A stretch of DNA of 19,443 nt, taken from assembly GCA_002293155.1 (NCBI GenBank), contig DBCQ01000024.1:1-19443 (forward strand). The letters are read 5' to 3'. The notes beneath the pieces were generated by a model. It ran no database searches and had not been told where the DNA came from. It saw only the letters and a program-made list of their open reading frames with translations. Within the stretch, counting starts at the first letter, position 1. Every line of letters starts with the position of its first letter. This stretch comes from Burkholderiales bacterium UBA954 (GTDB lineage Bacteria; Pseudomonadota; Gammaproteobacteria; Burkholderiales; Burkholderiaceae_A). The position numbers and the translations under genes are program-made. Below are positions 1 to 6,443 of this stretch, one piece after another.

Positions 1-2
1 AT

Positions 3-1193
3 TTACTCAATCACTTTTGCGACGACGCCTGCGCCGACGGTTCGGCCACCCTCACGAATCGCAAAGCGCAAGCCCTGCTCCATCGCAATCGGCGCAATCA
101 AGGCAACCTTGATCTTCACGTTATCGCCAGGCATCACCATCTCGGTGCCCGCAGGCAACTCCACCGCACCCGTAACGTCGGTGGTTCGGAAGTAAAACTG
201 GGGGCGGTAGTTGTTAAAAAATGGCGTGTGACGCCCGCCCTCTTCCTTCGAGAGCACATAGACTTCGGCCTCAAACTTCGTGTGCGGCGTGATCGAACCG
301 GGCTTGGCCAAGACCTGACCACGCTCAACCTCTTCACGCTTCGTGCCACGCAACAAAATACCCACGTTGTCACCAGCCTGGCCCTGATCCAAGAGCTTGC
401 GGAACATCTCAACACCCGTGCAGATCGTCTTAACCGTGGGCTTGATGCCAACGATCTCAATCTCTTCGCCAACCTTCACCACACCACGCTCAATACGGCC
501 CGTGACCACCGTGCCGCGGCCTGAAATCGAAAACACATCCTCAATCGGCATCAAAAACGCACCATCAATGGCACGCTTAGGCTCAGGAATATACGTGTCA
601 AGCGCCTCGGCCAACTTCATGATCGCGCCCTCACCCAACTCACCCTTATCGCCCTCGAGCGCCAGCTTTGCCGAACCCTTCACAATCGGCGTGTCATCGC
701 CAGGGAAATCGTACTTGGAGAGCAACTCACGCACCTCCATCTCTACCAACTCCAGCAACTCAGCATCATCAACCATGTCGCACTTGTTCATAAACACAAT
801 GATGTACGGCACACCCACCTGGCGGGCCAACAAAATGTGCTCTCGCGTCTGGGGCATCGGACCATCGGCCGCACTCACCACCAAAATCGCTCCATCCATC
901 TGCGCAGCACCCGTAATCATGTTCTTGACATAGTCTGCGTGCCCCGGGCAATCCACGTGCGCATAGTGACGATTCGTCGTCTCATACTCTACGTGCGCCG
1001 TGTTGATCGTGATACCACGGGCCTTCTCCTCCGGCGCCGCATCAATGTCCGCATAGTTCTTGGCCTCACCACCAAACTTCGCAGACAACACCGTCGTGAT
1101 CGCCGCCGTTAACGTCGTCTTACCATGGTCAACGTGACCAATCGTCCCTACGTTTACGTGCGGTTTCGTACGCTCAAACTTACCCTTGGCCAT
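3..1193 (-). CDS. tuf: Elongation factor Tu
   Basis: This GTPase delivers aminoacyl-tRNA to the ribosomal A site in the cytoplasm. The 396-residue product is the usual full length. It carries the G1 motif GHVDHGK (residues 19-25), the G3 motif DCPGH (81-85) and the G4 motif NKCD (136-139), then the two beta-barrel domains up to the C-terminal end [10 protein letters not shown]. An AAGGAG ribosome-binding site lies at 1200-1205, six bases before the ATG, and fixes the start. The gene follows tRNA-Tyr, tRNA-Gly and tRNA-Thr on the same strand, an arrangement long known for tufB in proteobacteria. It is therefore probably co-transcribed with them from the promoter at 1694-1722. Nothing is odd in the sequence. 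Only two bases remain after the stop, so any secE/nusG neighbours lie outside the window. Confidence 0.99.
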   Translation of the reverse strand: MAKGKFERTKPHVNVGTIGHVDHGKTTLTAAITTVLSAKFGGEAKNYADIDAAPEEKARGITINTAHVEYETTNRHYAHVDCPGHADYVKNMITGAAQMDGAILVVSAADGPMPQTREHILLARQVGVPYIIVFMNKCDMVDDAELLELVEMEVRELLSKYDFPGDDTPIVKGSAKLALEGDKGELGEGAIMKLAEALDTYIPEPKRAIDGAFLMPIEDVFSISGRGTVVTGRIERGVVKVGEEIEIVGIKPTVKTICTGVEMFRKLLDQGQAGDNVGILLRGTKREEVERGQVLAKPGSITPHTKFEAEVYVLSKEEGGRHTPFFNNYRPQFYFRTTDVTGAVELPAGTEMVMPGDNVKIKVALIAPIAMEQGLRFAIREGGRTVGAGVVAKVIE

Positions 1194-1238
1194 CGCCGAC
1201 TCCTTAAAGTCAATTCAGTCAAACTAAAAATAAAAATC

Positions 1239-1313
<75 letters not shown>

Positions 1314-1428
1314 GACATGTTCACTGCTCTTAAAACCCCGCCAGCGGTCACCTTCGGCCATAGATCTCTAAGACTCAACGGATCTACAGCCAACACTCTG
1401 ACGTACAACTCTTTGCCCCCAAGTGGTC

Positions 1429-1502
1429 TGGAGCGGGTGAAGGGAATCGAACCCTCGTCGTAAGCTTGGAAGGCTTCTGCTCTACCATTGAGCTACACCC
1501 GC
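1429..1502 (-). tRNA. tRNA-Gly (anticodon TCC)
   Basis: On the minus strand the acceptor arm is GCGGGTG paired with CACCCGC, then T and an encoded CCA. The anticodon loop is CTTCCAA, so the anticodon is TCC (reads GGA/GGG). The T arm contains GGGTTCGATTCCC. It is the middle gene of the tRNA-Tyr, tRNA-Gly, tRNA-Thr series upstream of tuf. The 115-nt spacer to tRNA-Thr shows no further RNA or ORF that can be supported. Confidence 0.97.
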
Positions 1503-1596
1503 CCGGAGCAAAAACCTCTGAAGCAATCAACCGCCGAACCAACACCGGTCACAACATCTGTACCACTCAACATCCAACCCTCTCGCAGAACACGGG

Positions 1597-1679
1597 TGGA
1601 GGAGGTTGGATTCGAACCAACGTAGGCGTACGCCAACAGATTTACAGTCTGCCCCCTTTAGCCACTCGGGCACCCCTCC
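1597..1679 (-). tRNA. tRNA-Tyr (anticodon GTA), CCA not encoded
   Basis: On the minus strand the acceptor arm GGAGGGG pairs with CTCCTCC (one G-U pair). The anticodon stem CAGA/TCTG holds CTGTAAA, giving anticodon GTA. A long variable arm (GTTGGCGTACGCC region) is typical of class II bacterial tRNA-Tyr. After the discriminator A (1597) the DNA reads CCC rather than CCA, unlike the two downstream tRNAs, so the terminal A must come from tRNA nucleotidyltransferase. It is the first gene of the transcription unit. Its 5' end is about 14 nt downstream of a good -10 hexamer. Confidence 0.96.
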
Positions 1680-1693
1680 GCGAGGAACCGGCA

Positions 1694-1722
1694 ATTATGG
1701 CGTGAAGGGTCTAGAGCGTCAA
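1694..1722 (-). promoter_or_regulatory. Sigma70-like promoter of the tRNA-Tyr/Gly/Thr-tuf transcript
   Basis: On the minus strand TTGACG (1717-1722; 5 of 6 to consensus) is followed after exactly 17 bp by CATAAT (1694-1699; 5 of 6). The sequence just after the -10 is TGCCGG, a GC-rich discriminator of the kind found at stringently controlled stable-RNA promoters. The expected transcription start, near 1687, would leave a leader of only about 8 nt before tRNA-Tyr. The -35 begins one base after the stop codon of the upstream DUF3108 gene. This is a sequence match, not a measured start. Confidence 0.8.
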
Positions 1723-1723
1723 G

Positions 1724-2767
1724 TTAGGGAGCCCTAACCGTGAGGAGATCGAGGACCTGCCCCCGAACCTCCTCAAAACGAATTCGGACCGGCAAAAGCC
1801 TGTCTGTCCTGTCAAGCCAGACATCGATTTGGCCGCTAAACCGGTCTCCCTTTCGCATACTCGAGAGGTGCAGGGTTGGCACTAGAATTCCCCCGGGCAG
1901 CACAAGATCCGCGTCGGAGAGGACCAGAAAGTCGACCTCTTCCACCTGCTTTCTTCCGGCCATCGGAATCCTTACAAACTGACCCAAGCCGAAACGGTCA
2001 GGATCGACCTTCATCATCCATGCTAACTGCATCATGAAACTTAAGCGATCTTGAATACCATTTAGCATCTGAAGAGGTTCTTTTAAAGACGAATAACGTA
2101 TTTTATTATTTTCATAGTCGAACTCGGATAGCTCTTCTCTGCCGCGCGGGGTTTTGTGGGTATAGCGTTCTGGGCGAAAACCCCCTGGCCCTAGGCTACC
2201 GACAGTTTTTGCGTAAAGCGGACTGCTGGCAAACACTGATGCCCAGCCGACCGCCTCAGTAACCAGGCGAATCTCATAGCGTCCCTCACTCGGAAAACTC
2301 AGCTCGATTGCGCCTTTTGCAATCAGGCTTCCAGAGCTGTGATCACCCCAGAAGGCGTTCAGGGCCACCCCTCCCACCCGTGGGAGTTCACTTAGAGTTG
2401 GGGTCCTATTGGCCAGAGGTATCGGGGTTGCTGCCGAAGGCTCTTGCTGTTGGGGCTGTGGACCCCGGGCTGTCAGGGGCTCAGCCTGCGCAGGTTTTGT
2501 GTCGGGTGGCCCCTCGGACTCGCTTTGAGAGATGATTGACGGTGACGAGGGCCTGGGAAGAGGAGCCGGGCGGCCAGCCTCCTGAATCATCTGAAAGGAG
2601 ATAGGCGCCACCTCCGGAACCGGCTGTGTCAATTGAAAGAGGCCAAGAAGTCGTTCAAGTCCAATGAGGACCAGGCAGTGAACCAGCAAAACTGCCAAGC
2701 CGATTCCCAACCAGCGGTTGCGATGGATCGGAAAAGTCCCCGCAGGGGGGGGCGAAAGTCGGCGCAT
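1724..2767 (-). CDS. DUF3108-family membrane-anchored protein
   Basis: This 347-residue protein has no defined biochemical function. A positively charged N-terminus leads into one hydrophobic segment (about residues 19-42, LGIGLAVLLVHCLVLIGLE), predicting a single inner-membrane anchor with the rest in the periplasm. Residues about 65-135 are rich in Pro, Ser and Gln and look disordered. The C-terminal part, from about residue 145, has the repeating beta-strand pattern of DUF3108, with GRYEIRLVTEAVGW, a YTHKTPRGREELSEFDY stretch and FMMQLAWMM. No strong Shine-Dalgarno precedes the ATG. It is divergent from phaM with about 32 bp between the starts, and its stop lies directly against the tRNA/tuf promoter. 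The family call rests on recognised sequence features; the function is unknown. Confidence 0.8.
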   Translation of the reverse strand: MRRLSPPPAGTFPIHRNRWLGIGLAVLLVHCLVLIGLERLLGLFQLTQPVPEVAPISFQMIQEAGRPAPLPRPSSPSIISQSESEGPPDTKPAQAEPLTARGPQPQQQEPSAATPIPLANRTPTLSELPRVGGVALNAFWGDHSSGSLIAKGAIELSFPSEGRYEIRLVTEAVGWASVFASSPLYAKTVGSLGPGGFRPERYTHKTPRGREELSEFDYENNKIRYSSLKEPLQMLNGIQDRLSFMMQLAWMMKVDPDRFGLGQFVRIPMAGRKQVEEVDFLVLSDADLVLPGGILVPTLHLSSMRKGDRFSGQIDVWLDRTDRLLPVRIRFEEVRGQVLDLLTVRAP

Positions 2768-2799
2768 TCGGCTATTCTAAAAACCGATCAGACATAAGT

Positions 2800-3303
2800 G
2801 TGAATCCCCCCATGCAAAACCCACCGTTTAATCCTTTCGAATTTCTTACGACGCCATGGGGCAAGCTGCCCTTGGGCGGCGGGCTCTCGGGCACCTCAGG
2901 TTTCTCACCGGCAGACCTACAAGAGCTCGATAAAAGAATCTCTGAGCTCAAGGCTGTCGAGCAGTGGCTCTCCTTCAATCACAACCTACTAAAAACAACA
3001 ATTCAAGGCCTCGAGGTGCAGCGTGGGACCCTAGCCGCCATCCAGTCATTTACAGATTCGATGAGTAAGCCCACCCCTGGGGGGAAAGCCCCTGACGCAG
3101 CCCAGACGGGGCCTTCGACTTTCTCGACACCACCGAGCCAGGGGGGAGACCAGAGCGCCGTCTGGTGGGATTCTATTCAGCAACAGTTTGGGCAGATGAT
3201 GCAGGCCGCACAGGCCAGCGCCGCTTCGATGGCTGAGCCGCAGGCCAAAACCACTAAAAAGCCGGCGGCCAAAAAACGGGCCGACGACAGTTCCCAGCCT
3301 TAG
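2800..3303 (+). CDS. phaM: PhaM-family polyhydroxyalkanoate granule regulatory protein
   Basis: PhaM binds PHA synthase and DNA, activating polymer synthesis and helping distribute carbonosomes to daughter cells (known from Ralstonia eutropha). This 167-residue protein has the family core at about residues 40-90: ELDKRISELKAVEQWL, then FNHNLLKTTIQGLEVQRGTL. A low-complexity Pro/Gly/Ser linker follows, then a short Lys/Ala-rich tail (KTTKKPAAKKR) like the basic DNA-binding tail of PhaM. The start is given as GTG at 2800; an ATG at 2812 in the same frame is equally possible, and neither has a clear ribosome-binding site. Its TAG stop overlaps the TAA stop of the convergent regulator gene by a few bases, leaving no room for a terminator. 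No PHA synthase gene is in the window. Confidence 0.88.
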   Translation: MNPPMQNPPFNPFEFLTTPWGKLPLGGGLSGTSGFSPADLQELDKRISELKAVEQWLSFNHNLLKTTIQGLEVQRGTLAAIQSFTDSMSKPTPGGKAPDAAQTGPSTFSTPPSQGGDQSAVWWDSIQQQFGQMMQAAQASAASMAEPQAKTTKKPAAKKRADDSSQP

Positions 3304-4298
3304 CCCGCAATACGGCCTGTCCGATGCCGCCAGTCCAGCAGCGATTTCGTGAGGTCAGAAAGTTCGGTAATTACTCGGATCGCAGGCGGCGGGCGGCGCT
3401 GCAGAATTGGGCAGCGGCCACCGGCCCATATCTCGGTCGTTAGGGGCAGCTTTGCCCTTAACTCATTGAGCCCATCCAACACCTGATTTGGGTTCATCAC
3501 CGGGGAAAAGGATAGCGCAACGATATCAATCTGCTGAGCGGTAGCCGCCAACACGATGTCCCAGATCGGTGTCTGGGTTCCTAGGGAAATGCACCGACAG
3601 CCCTCGAGGGCAAGCAGGGCCTCCGCCATCAAAAGCCCCATCCCATGGGACTCCGAGGGAAACGTAGTCAGCAGAACCCTTGGCCTATCCCCGGGCTGGG
3701 GGATGGTGCTGATTGCGTTTCGAAGGACAACCTGCATTGACTCTGTAAACAGGTGCTCTTCAAAAATCTCCATCTGCCCACGTGACCAAGCCTCACCAAT
3801 TCGTTGGGTAAGGGGCGCTACAACTTCCGTCACAAAACGAGCCAGACCGAGCCTTAGAAGCCGCTGGCCCAATTGACGCCGAAGCTCCTCCACGTCGTGC
3901 GATTTCGCCATCGCAACGAGTTGAACAATATCGGGGTGTAAATCGAGTTCCGCATCCAATCGGTTGGTTGAACCCGAGCCGGTAGAGGTGTCCGAAAGGG
4001 CCTGGAGCTCTTGAATGTCGAGGCCGATAATTTTCCCCGGACGGTGACCAATATCCATCAATCTACGAATTGCGCGAAGCCGGTCGACCTGTTCTAAAGG
4101 GTATATCCGCTCGCCAAAGGCGTCCCGAAGTGGCGTTGGAAATCCGTAACGCCTCTCCCATACACGAAGGGTGTCTTTCGAGAGCCCTGTGTCTCGCTCA
4201 ACGGCGGAAATACTTAGATGGACGGCTGTCGAATCAGGGAGTTCCATAAACCCTTTTTTGTCATGGACAAATATTTGACGAATGATCCTGCTAGCCAT
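3300..4298 (-). CDS. MerR-family regulator with B12-binding domain (CarH/LitR-like photoreceptor)
   Basis: This is probably a cobalamin-dependent light-responsive repressor. With the longest start (332 residues), a MerR helix-turn-helix covers about residues 27-95 (SISAVERDTGLSKDTLRVWERRYGFP). A helical B12-capping region follows, with W171-x9-E181-H182. The cobalamin-binding domain then has E216-S-H218-G-M-G221, matching the ExHxxG motif that supplies the lower axial His in CarH. The residue after Trp171 is Ser, whereas Thermus CarH has His there, which becomes the upper cobalt ligand after light. The start is uncertain. The ATG at 4298 has no Shine-Dalgarno, whereas the internal ATG at 4247 (MELPDS) follows AAAGGG and leaves the helix-turn-helix intact. 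The gene is divergent from the glutathione peroxidase operon, its likely target. Confidence 0.87.
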   Translation of the reverse strand: MASRIIRQIFVHDKKGFMELPDSTAVHLSISAVERDTGLSKDTLRVWERRYGFPTPLRDAFGERIYPLEQVDRLRAIRRLMDIGHRPGKIIGLDIQELQALSDTSTGSGSTNRLDAELDLHPDIVQLVAMAKSHDVEELRRQLGQRLLRLGLARFVTEVVAPLTQRIGEAWSRGQMEIFEEHLFTESMQVVLRNAISTIPQPGDRPRVLLTTFPSESHGMGLLMAEALLALEGCRCISLGTQTPIWDIVLAATAQQIDIVALSFSPVMNPNQVLDGLNELRAKLPLTTEIWAGGRCPILQRRPPPAIRVITELSDLTKSLLDWRHRTGRIAG

Positions 4299-4339
4299 AG
4301 TATAGATTCAAATTCACTCAATGACTAGGACAAAGATTT
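4257..4339. promoter_or_regulatory. Candidate divergent operator/promoter region between the B12 regulator and the peroxidase operon
   Basis: If the regulator starts at 4247, this is the intergenic region. It holds a perfect inverted repeat TTTGTC-ATG-GACAAA (4257-4271), an overlapping palindrome CAAATATTTG (4268-4277), and a near-identical direct repeat: GGACAAATATTT (4265-4276) and GGACAAAGATTT (4328-4339), 11 of 12 matching and 63 bp apart. Candidate promoters are TTGACG (4275-4280) with TAGTAT 17 bp downstream on the plus strand, and TATACT on the minus strand (4299-4304). The two -10 elements overlap and sit midway between the repeats. Binding by the regulator is inferred, not shown. Confidence 0.45.
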
Positions 4340-4996
4340 ATGGTTATTCCTAAGGTGTCTCTGCAAGGGCCGGCAACTACGCCAGGGGTGAATACGGCAG
4401 ACCCGATAACCCCCAATCGGACCAGCAGGCTTTGGCTGATGCGCAGCGCCATTGTCCTGAGCCTAGTCGCTCTCGCCTTCGCCCCGCAGGTCTGGGCCAA
4501 ACAAGAGGCCTGCCCCGCCTTGCTGAACCACAGCTTTCCCAGGCTTCAAGATGATGTCGCTCAAAACCTCTGTCAATACCGCGGTCAGGTCGTGTTGGTC
4601 GTTAACACTGCAAGCTATTGCGGGTTCACCCAGCAATATGACGGCTTGGAAAAGCTCTATGCCCGTTTCAAAGACCGGGGCCTGGTGGTGGTTGGATTTC
4701 CTTCGAATGATTTCGGAAACCAAGAGCCAGGCAATAACGCTCAGATTGCCGAGTTCTGCACAAACACGTTTGGCGTGAAGTTTCCAATGGTGGCCAAGAC
4801 CTCAGTGAAGGGACCAAAGGCAAATCCCCTGTTTAAGCAACTCGCCCAGCAGGCTGAGGCCCCGGGCTGGAATTTTCATAAGTACCTGATTGATCGTGAA
4901 GGCCGCCTCACCCGCTCTTTCGCAAGCCAGGTATCACCCTCTGATCGTCAGCTTATCTCGGAAATTGAGCGGGCGCTCAATTCGAAGCGCTCGTAA
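4340..4996 (+). CDS. Secreted glutathione peroxidase family protein (Cys type)
   Basis: This thiol peroxidase reduces hydrogen peroxide or lipid hydroperoxides, probably in the periplasm. In the 218-residue reading, catalytic Cys94 lies in NTASYCGFTQQY, Gln128 in FGNQEPG, and Trp177-Asn178 in WNFHKYL, so the peroxidase tetrad is complete. Cys140 (AEFCTNTFGVKFPM) is at the usual resolving-Cys position, which suggests thioredoxin rather than glutathione as reductant. A signal peptide ends at about Ala53 (LSLVALAFAPQVWA). The true start may be ATG 4439 (MRSAIV), which gives a conventional signal peptide; ATG 4340 has an AGGA nine bases upstream but adds 33 unusual residues. It is the first gene of the long plus-strand operon, divergent from the B12 regulator, and fits an oxidative-stress response. 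Confidence 0.9.
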   Translation: MVIPKVSLQGPATTPGVNTADPITPNRTSRLWLMRSAIVLSLVALAFAPQVWAKQEACPALLNHSFPRLQDDVAQNLCQYRGQVVLVVNTASYCGFTQQYDGLEKLYARFKDRGLVVVGFPSNDFGNQEPGNNAQIAEFCTNTFGVKFPMVAKTSVKGPKANPLFKQLAQQAEAPGWNFHKYLIDREGRLTRSFASQVSPSDRQLISEIERALNSKRS

Positions 4997-5013
4997 CACC
5001 AGGAGACTGAACA

Positions 5014-5106
5014 GTGAATGCTCCGGATAACCTCTCAGCGCTCAACGGTCTCGCAGACCACAACCCTTCGGCTGACGGAAAAATCGACCGCTTGTACAAG
5101 GCATGA
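5014..5106 (+). CDS. Candidate 30-residue small ORF between peroxidase and FAD oxidoreductase
   Basis: A GTG start at 5014 has a good AGGAG ribosome-binding site at 5001-5005, eight bases upstream. The frame encodes a hydrophilic 30-residue peptide beginning MNAPDNLSAL and ending DGKIDRLYKA. Its TGA overlaps the ATG of the FAD oxidoreductase as ATGA, the classic layout for translational coupling; the larger gene has no clear ribosome-binding site of its own except inside this ORF. No membrane segment or known motif is seen. It may be a leader that sets translation of the next gene, a real small protein, or the remnant of a longer gene. Confidence 0.5.
   Translation: MNAPDNLSALNGLADHNPSADGKIDRLYKA
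5091..5100. repeat. Perfect 10-bp palindrome CTTGTACAAG before the FAD oxidoreductase
   Basis: CTTGTACAAG is self-complementary over its whole length and ends two bases before the FAD oxidoreductase start codon, inside the small ORF (codons for Leu-Tyr-Lys). It could be an operator half-site or chance; no matching second copy was noticed nearby. Confidence 0.3.
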
Positions 5107-6443
5107 GAGTCGCCGTCATCGGCAGCGGCATATCCGGCTGCGCCGCTACCTGGTCCCTCTCTGAGTGGGCCGACGTTACCGTCTTTGAGTCTGATAATCG
5201 GCTCGGTGGCCACACCCACACGCAGACGCTATCCATTGACGAGAAGACTTTCGCAGTCGATACCGGTTTTATTGTTTTTAATCACAGAACCTACCCTGGA
5301 CTAAAGGCCTGGTTTGAGGAGCTCGGGGTGGACTGCGCGCCCAGCGATATGTCGTTTTCAGCAAGCCTTAACGACGGAGCGCTCGAATGGTGCGGCACTA
5401 ATTTAAATTCAGTCTTTGCGCAAAGAAAAAATCTCGTGGCACCAAAATTCTGGGTCATGCTCGCCGACATCCTGCGATTCAATCGTGAGGCGCCGATCGA
5501 TGCAGCACGATTCCGACAGTCTTCTGCGCCTAGCCCGACACTCGGAGCATATCTTGAGCAGGGTCGCTATCGGGGCTTGTTTCTTGAGGCCTATTTGTTA
5601 CCAATGGCAGGTGCGATTTGGTCCTGTCCTCCGAGACAAATGCGCGAATTTCCAATGACGACCTTCACCAGATTCTGTGAAAATCATGGCCTATTATCGC
5701 TAACCAATCGGCCGCAATGGTTCACTGTTCGTAATGGCGCAATCAACTATCTCCATAAATTAAAGTCGACGCTTGACCGCCAACAGCGGCAGGTACAATG
5801 GAGAACATCCTGCCCGATAAAACACATCACGCCCGAAATCAGCCCGCAGGGCCAGATGCGTGTTGGGCTTCAGGGCACGGATAAAGGTTGCGAGTTTAAT
5901 GAGGTGTTTGATGCGGTTATCCTTGCCTGTCACTCGGATCAAGCAGCAGAACTACTGCCCAAGACAATGACGCTCCAGTCAATCGCAAATCAGGTTCGCT
6001 ACCAGGATAATCTCGCGGTGTTGCACACTGATCTAGCGCTGATGCCAAAGCGGAAAAGCGCCTGGGCCTCTTGGAACTATCTACATAACACCCGAGAAGA
6101 CCATGATTCAAACCCTGTCAGCGTGACCTACTGGATGAATCAACTCCAACCGATACCTGTTGAGCGTCCAATTCTCGTCACCCTAAATCCAAATCGTTCG
6201 CCAGACCCGAGTCAGGTTCTGAACCAGATGCACTACGCCCACCCGGTATTCGACGGGCCAGCCATTGAGGCCCAGCGACTCCTTCCGAAAGCGCAGGGCG
6301 AGGGGTCCATCTGGCTCGCGGGCGCATGGACTCGCTACGGATTTCATGAGGATGGTTTTCAGTCAGGGCAACATGCAGCGCAATTAGTCCGCCAAGCCCT
6401 GCACGCATCTGGCCATGTCGACACCTTATCCAAAGCCGCATAA
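5103..6443 (+). CDS. FAD-dependent oxidoreductase, COG2907-type (amine oxidase/desaturase-like)
   Basis: This 446-residue flavoprotein has an N-terminal Rossmann FAD motif G7-x-G9-x-x-G12 (VAVIGSGISGCAATWSL), an acidic residue at the end of the second strand (E29 in VTVFES) and the LGGHTHT loop after it. The C-terminal FAD-contact region reads IWLAGAWTRYGFHEDGFQSG. Homologues sit with DUF1365 and CFA-like genes in many proteobacteria, and at least in Rhodobacter that neighbourhood is tied to the photooxidative response and to modification of phospholipid acyl chains. A lipid desaturase or oxidase role is therefore plausible but inferred. The start overlaps the small ORF as ATGA. The next gene begins 29 bases before this one's stop, so the two are probably translationally coupled. 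Confidence 0.88.
   Translation: MRVAVIGSGISGCAATWSLSEWADVTVFESDNRLGGHTHTQTLSIDEKTFAVDTGFIVFNHRTYPGLKAWFEELGVDCAPSDMSFSASLNDGALEWCGTNLNSVFAQRKNLVAPKFWVMLADILRFNREAPIDAARFRQSSAPSPTLGAYLEQGRYRGLFLEAYLLPMAGAIWSCPPRQMREFPMTTFTRFCENHGLLSLTNRPQWFTVRNGAINYLHKLKSTLDRQQRQVQWRTSCPIKHITPEISPQGQMRVGLQGTDKGCEFNEVFDAVILACHSDQAAELLPKTMTLQSIANQVRYQDNLAVLHTDLALMPKRKSAWASWNYLHNTREDHDSNPVSVTYWMNQLQPIPVERPILVTLNPNRSPDPSQVLNQMHYAHPVFDGPAIEAQRLLPKAQGEGSIWLAGAWTRYGFHEDGFQSGQHAAQLVRQALHASGHVDTLSKAA

Noticed and set aside
134..1112. Several 60-178-codon ORFs in other frames inside tuf
   Set aside because: They are shadows of a highly conserved, codon-biased gene and have no recognisable domains.
1723..1738. Inverted repeat GTTAGGG/CCCTAAC as a terminator of the DUF3108 gene
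   Set aside because: The loop is only two bases and no T-run follows; the stem covers the stop codon.
4283..4288. TGATCC, similar to the -35 of ECF sigma factor promoters in the ChrR regulon of Rhodobacter
   Set aside because: No matching -10 occurs at the expected distance and the bases are also regulator codons in the longer reading; no ECF sigma/ChrR gene is in the window.
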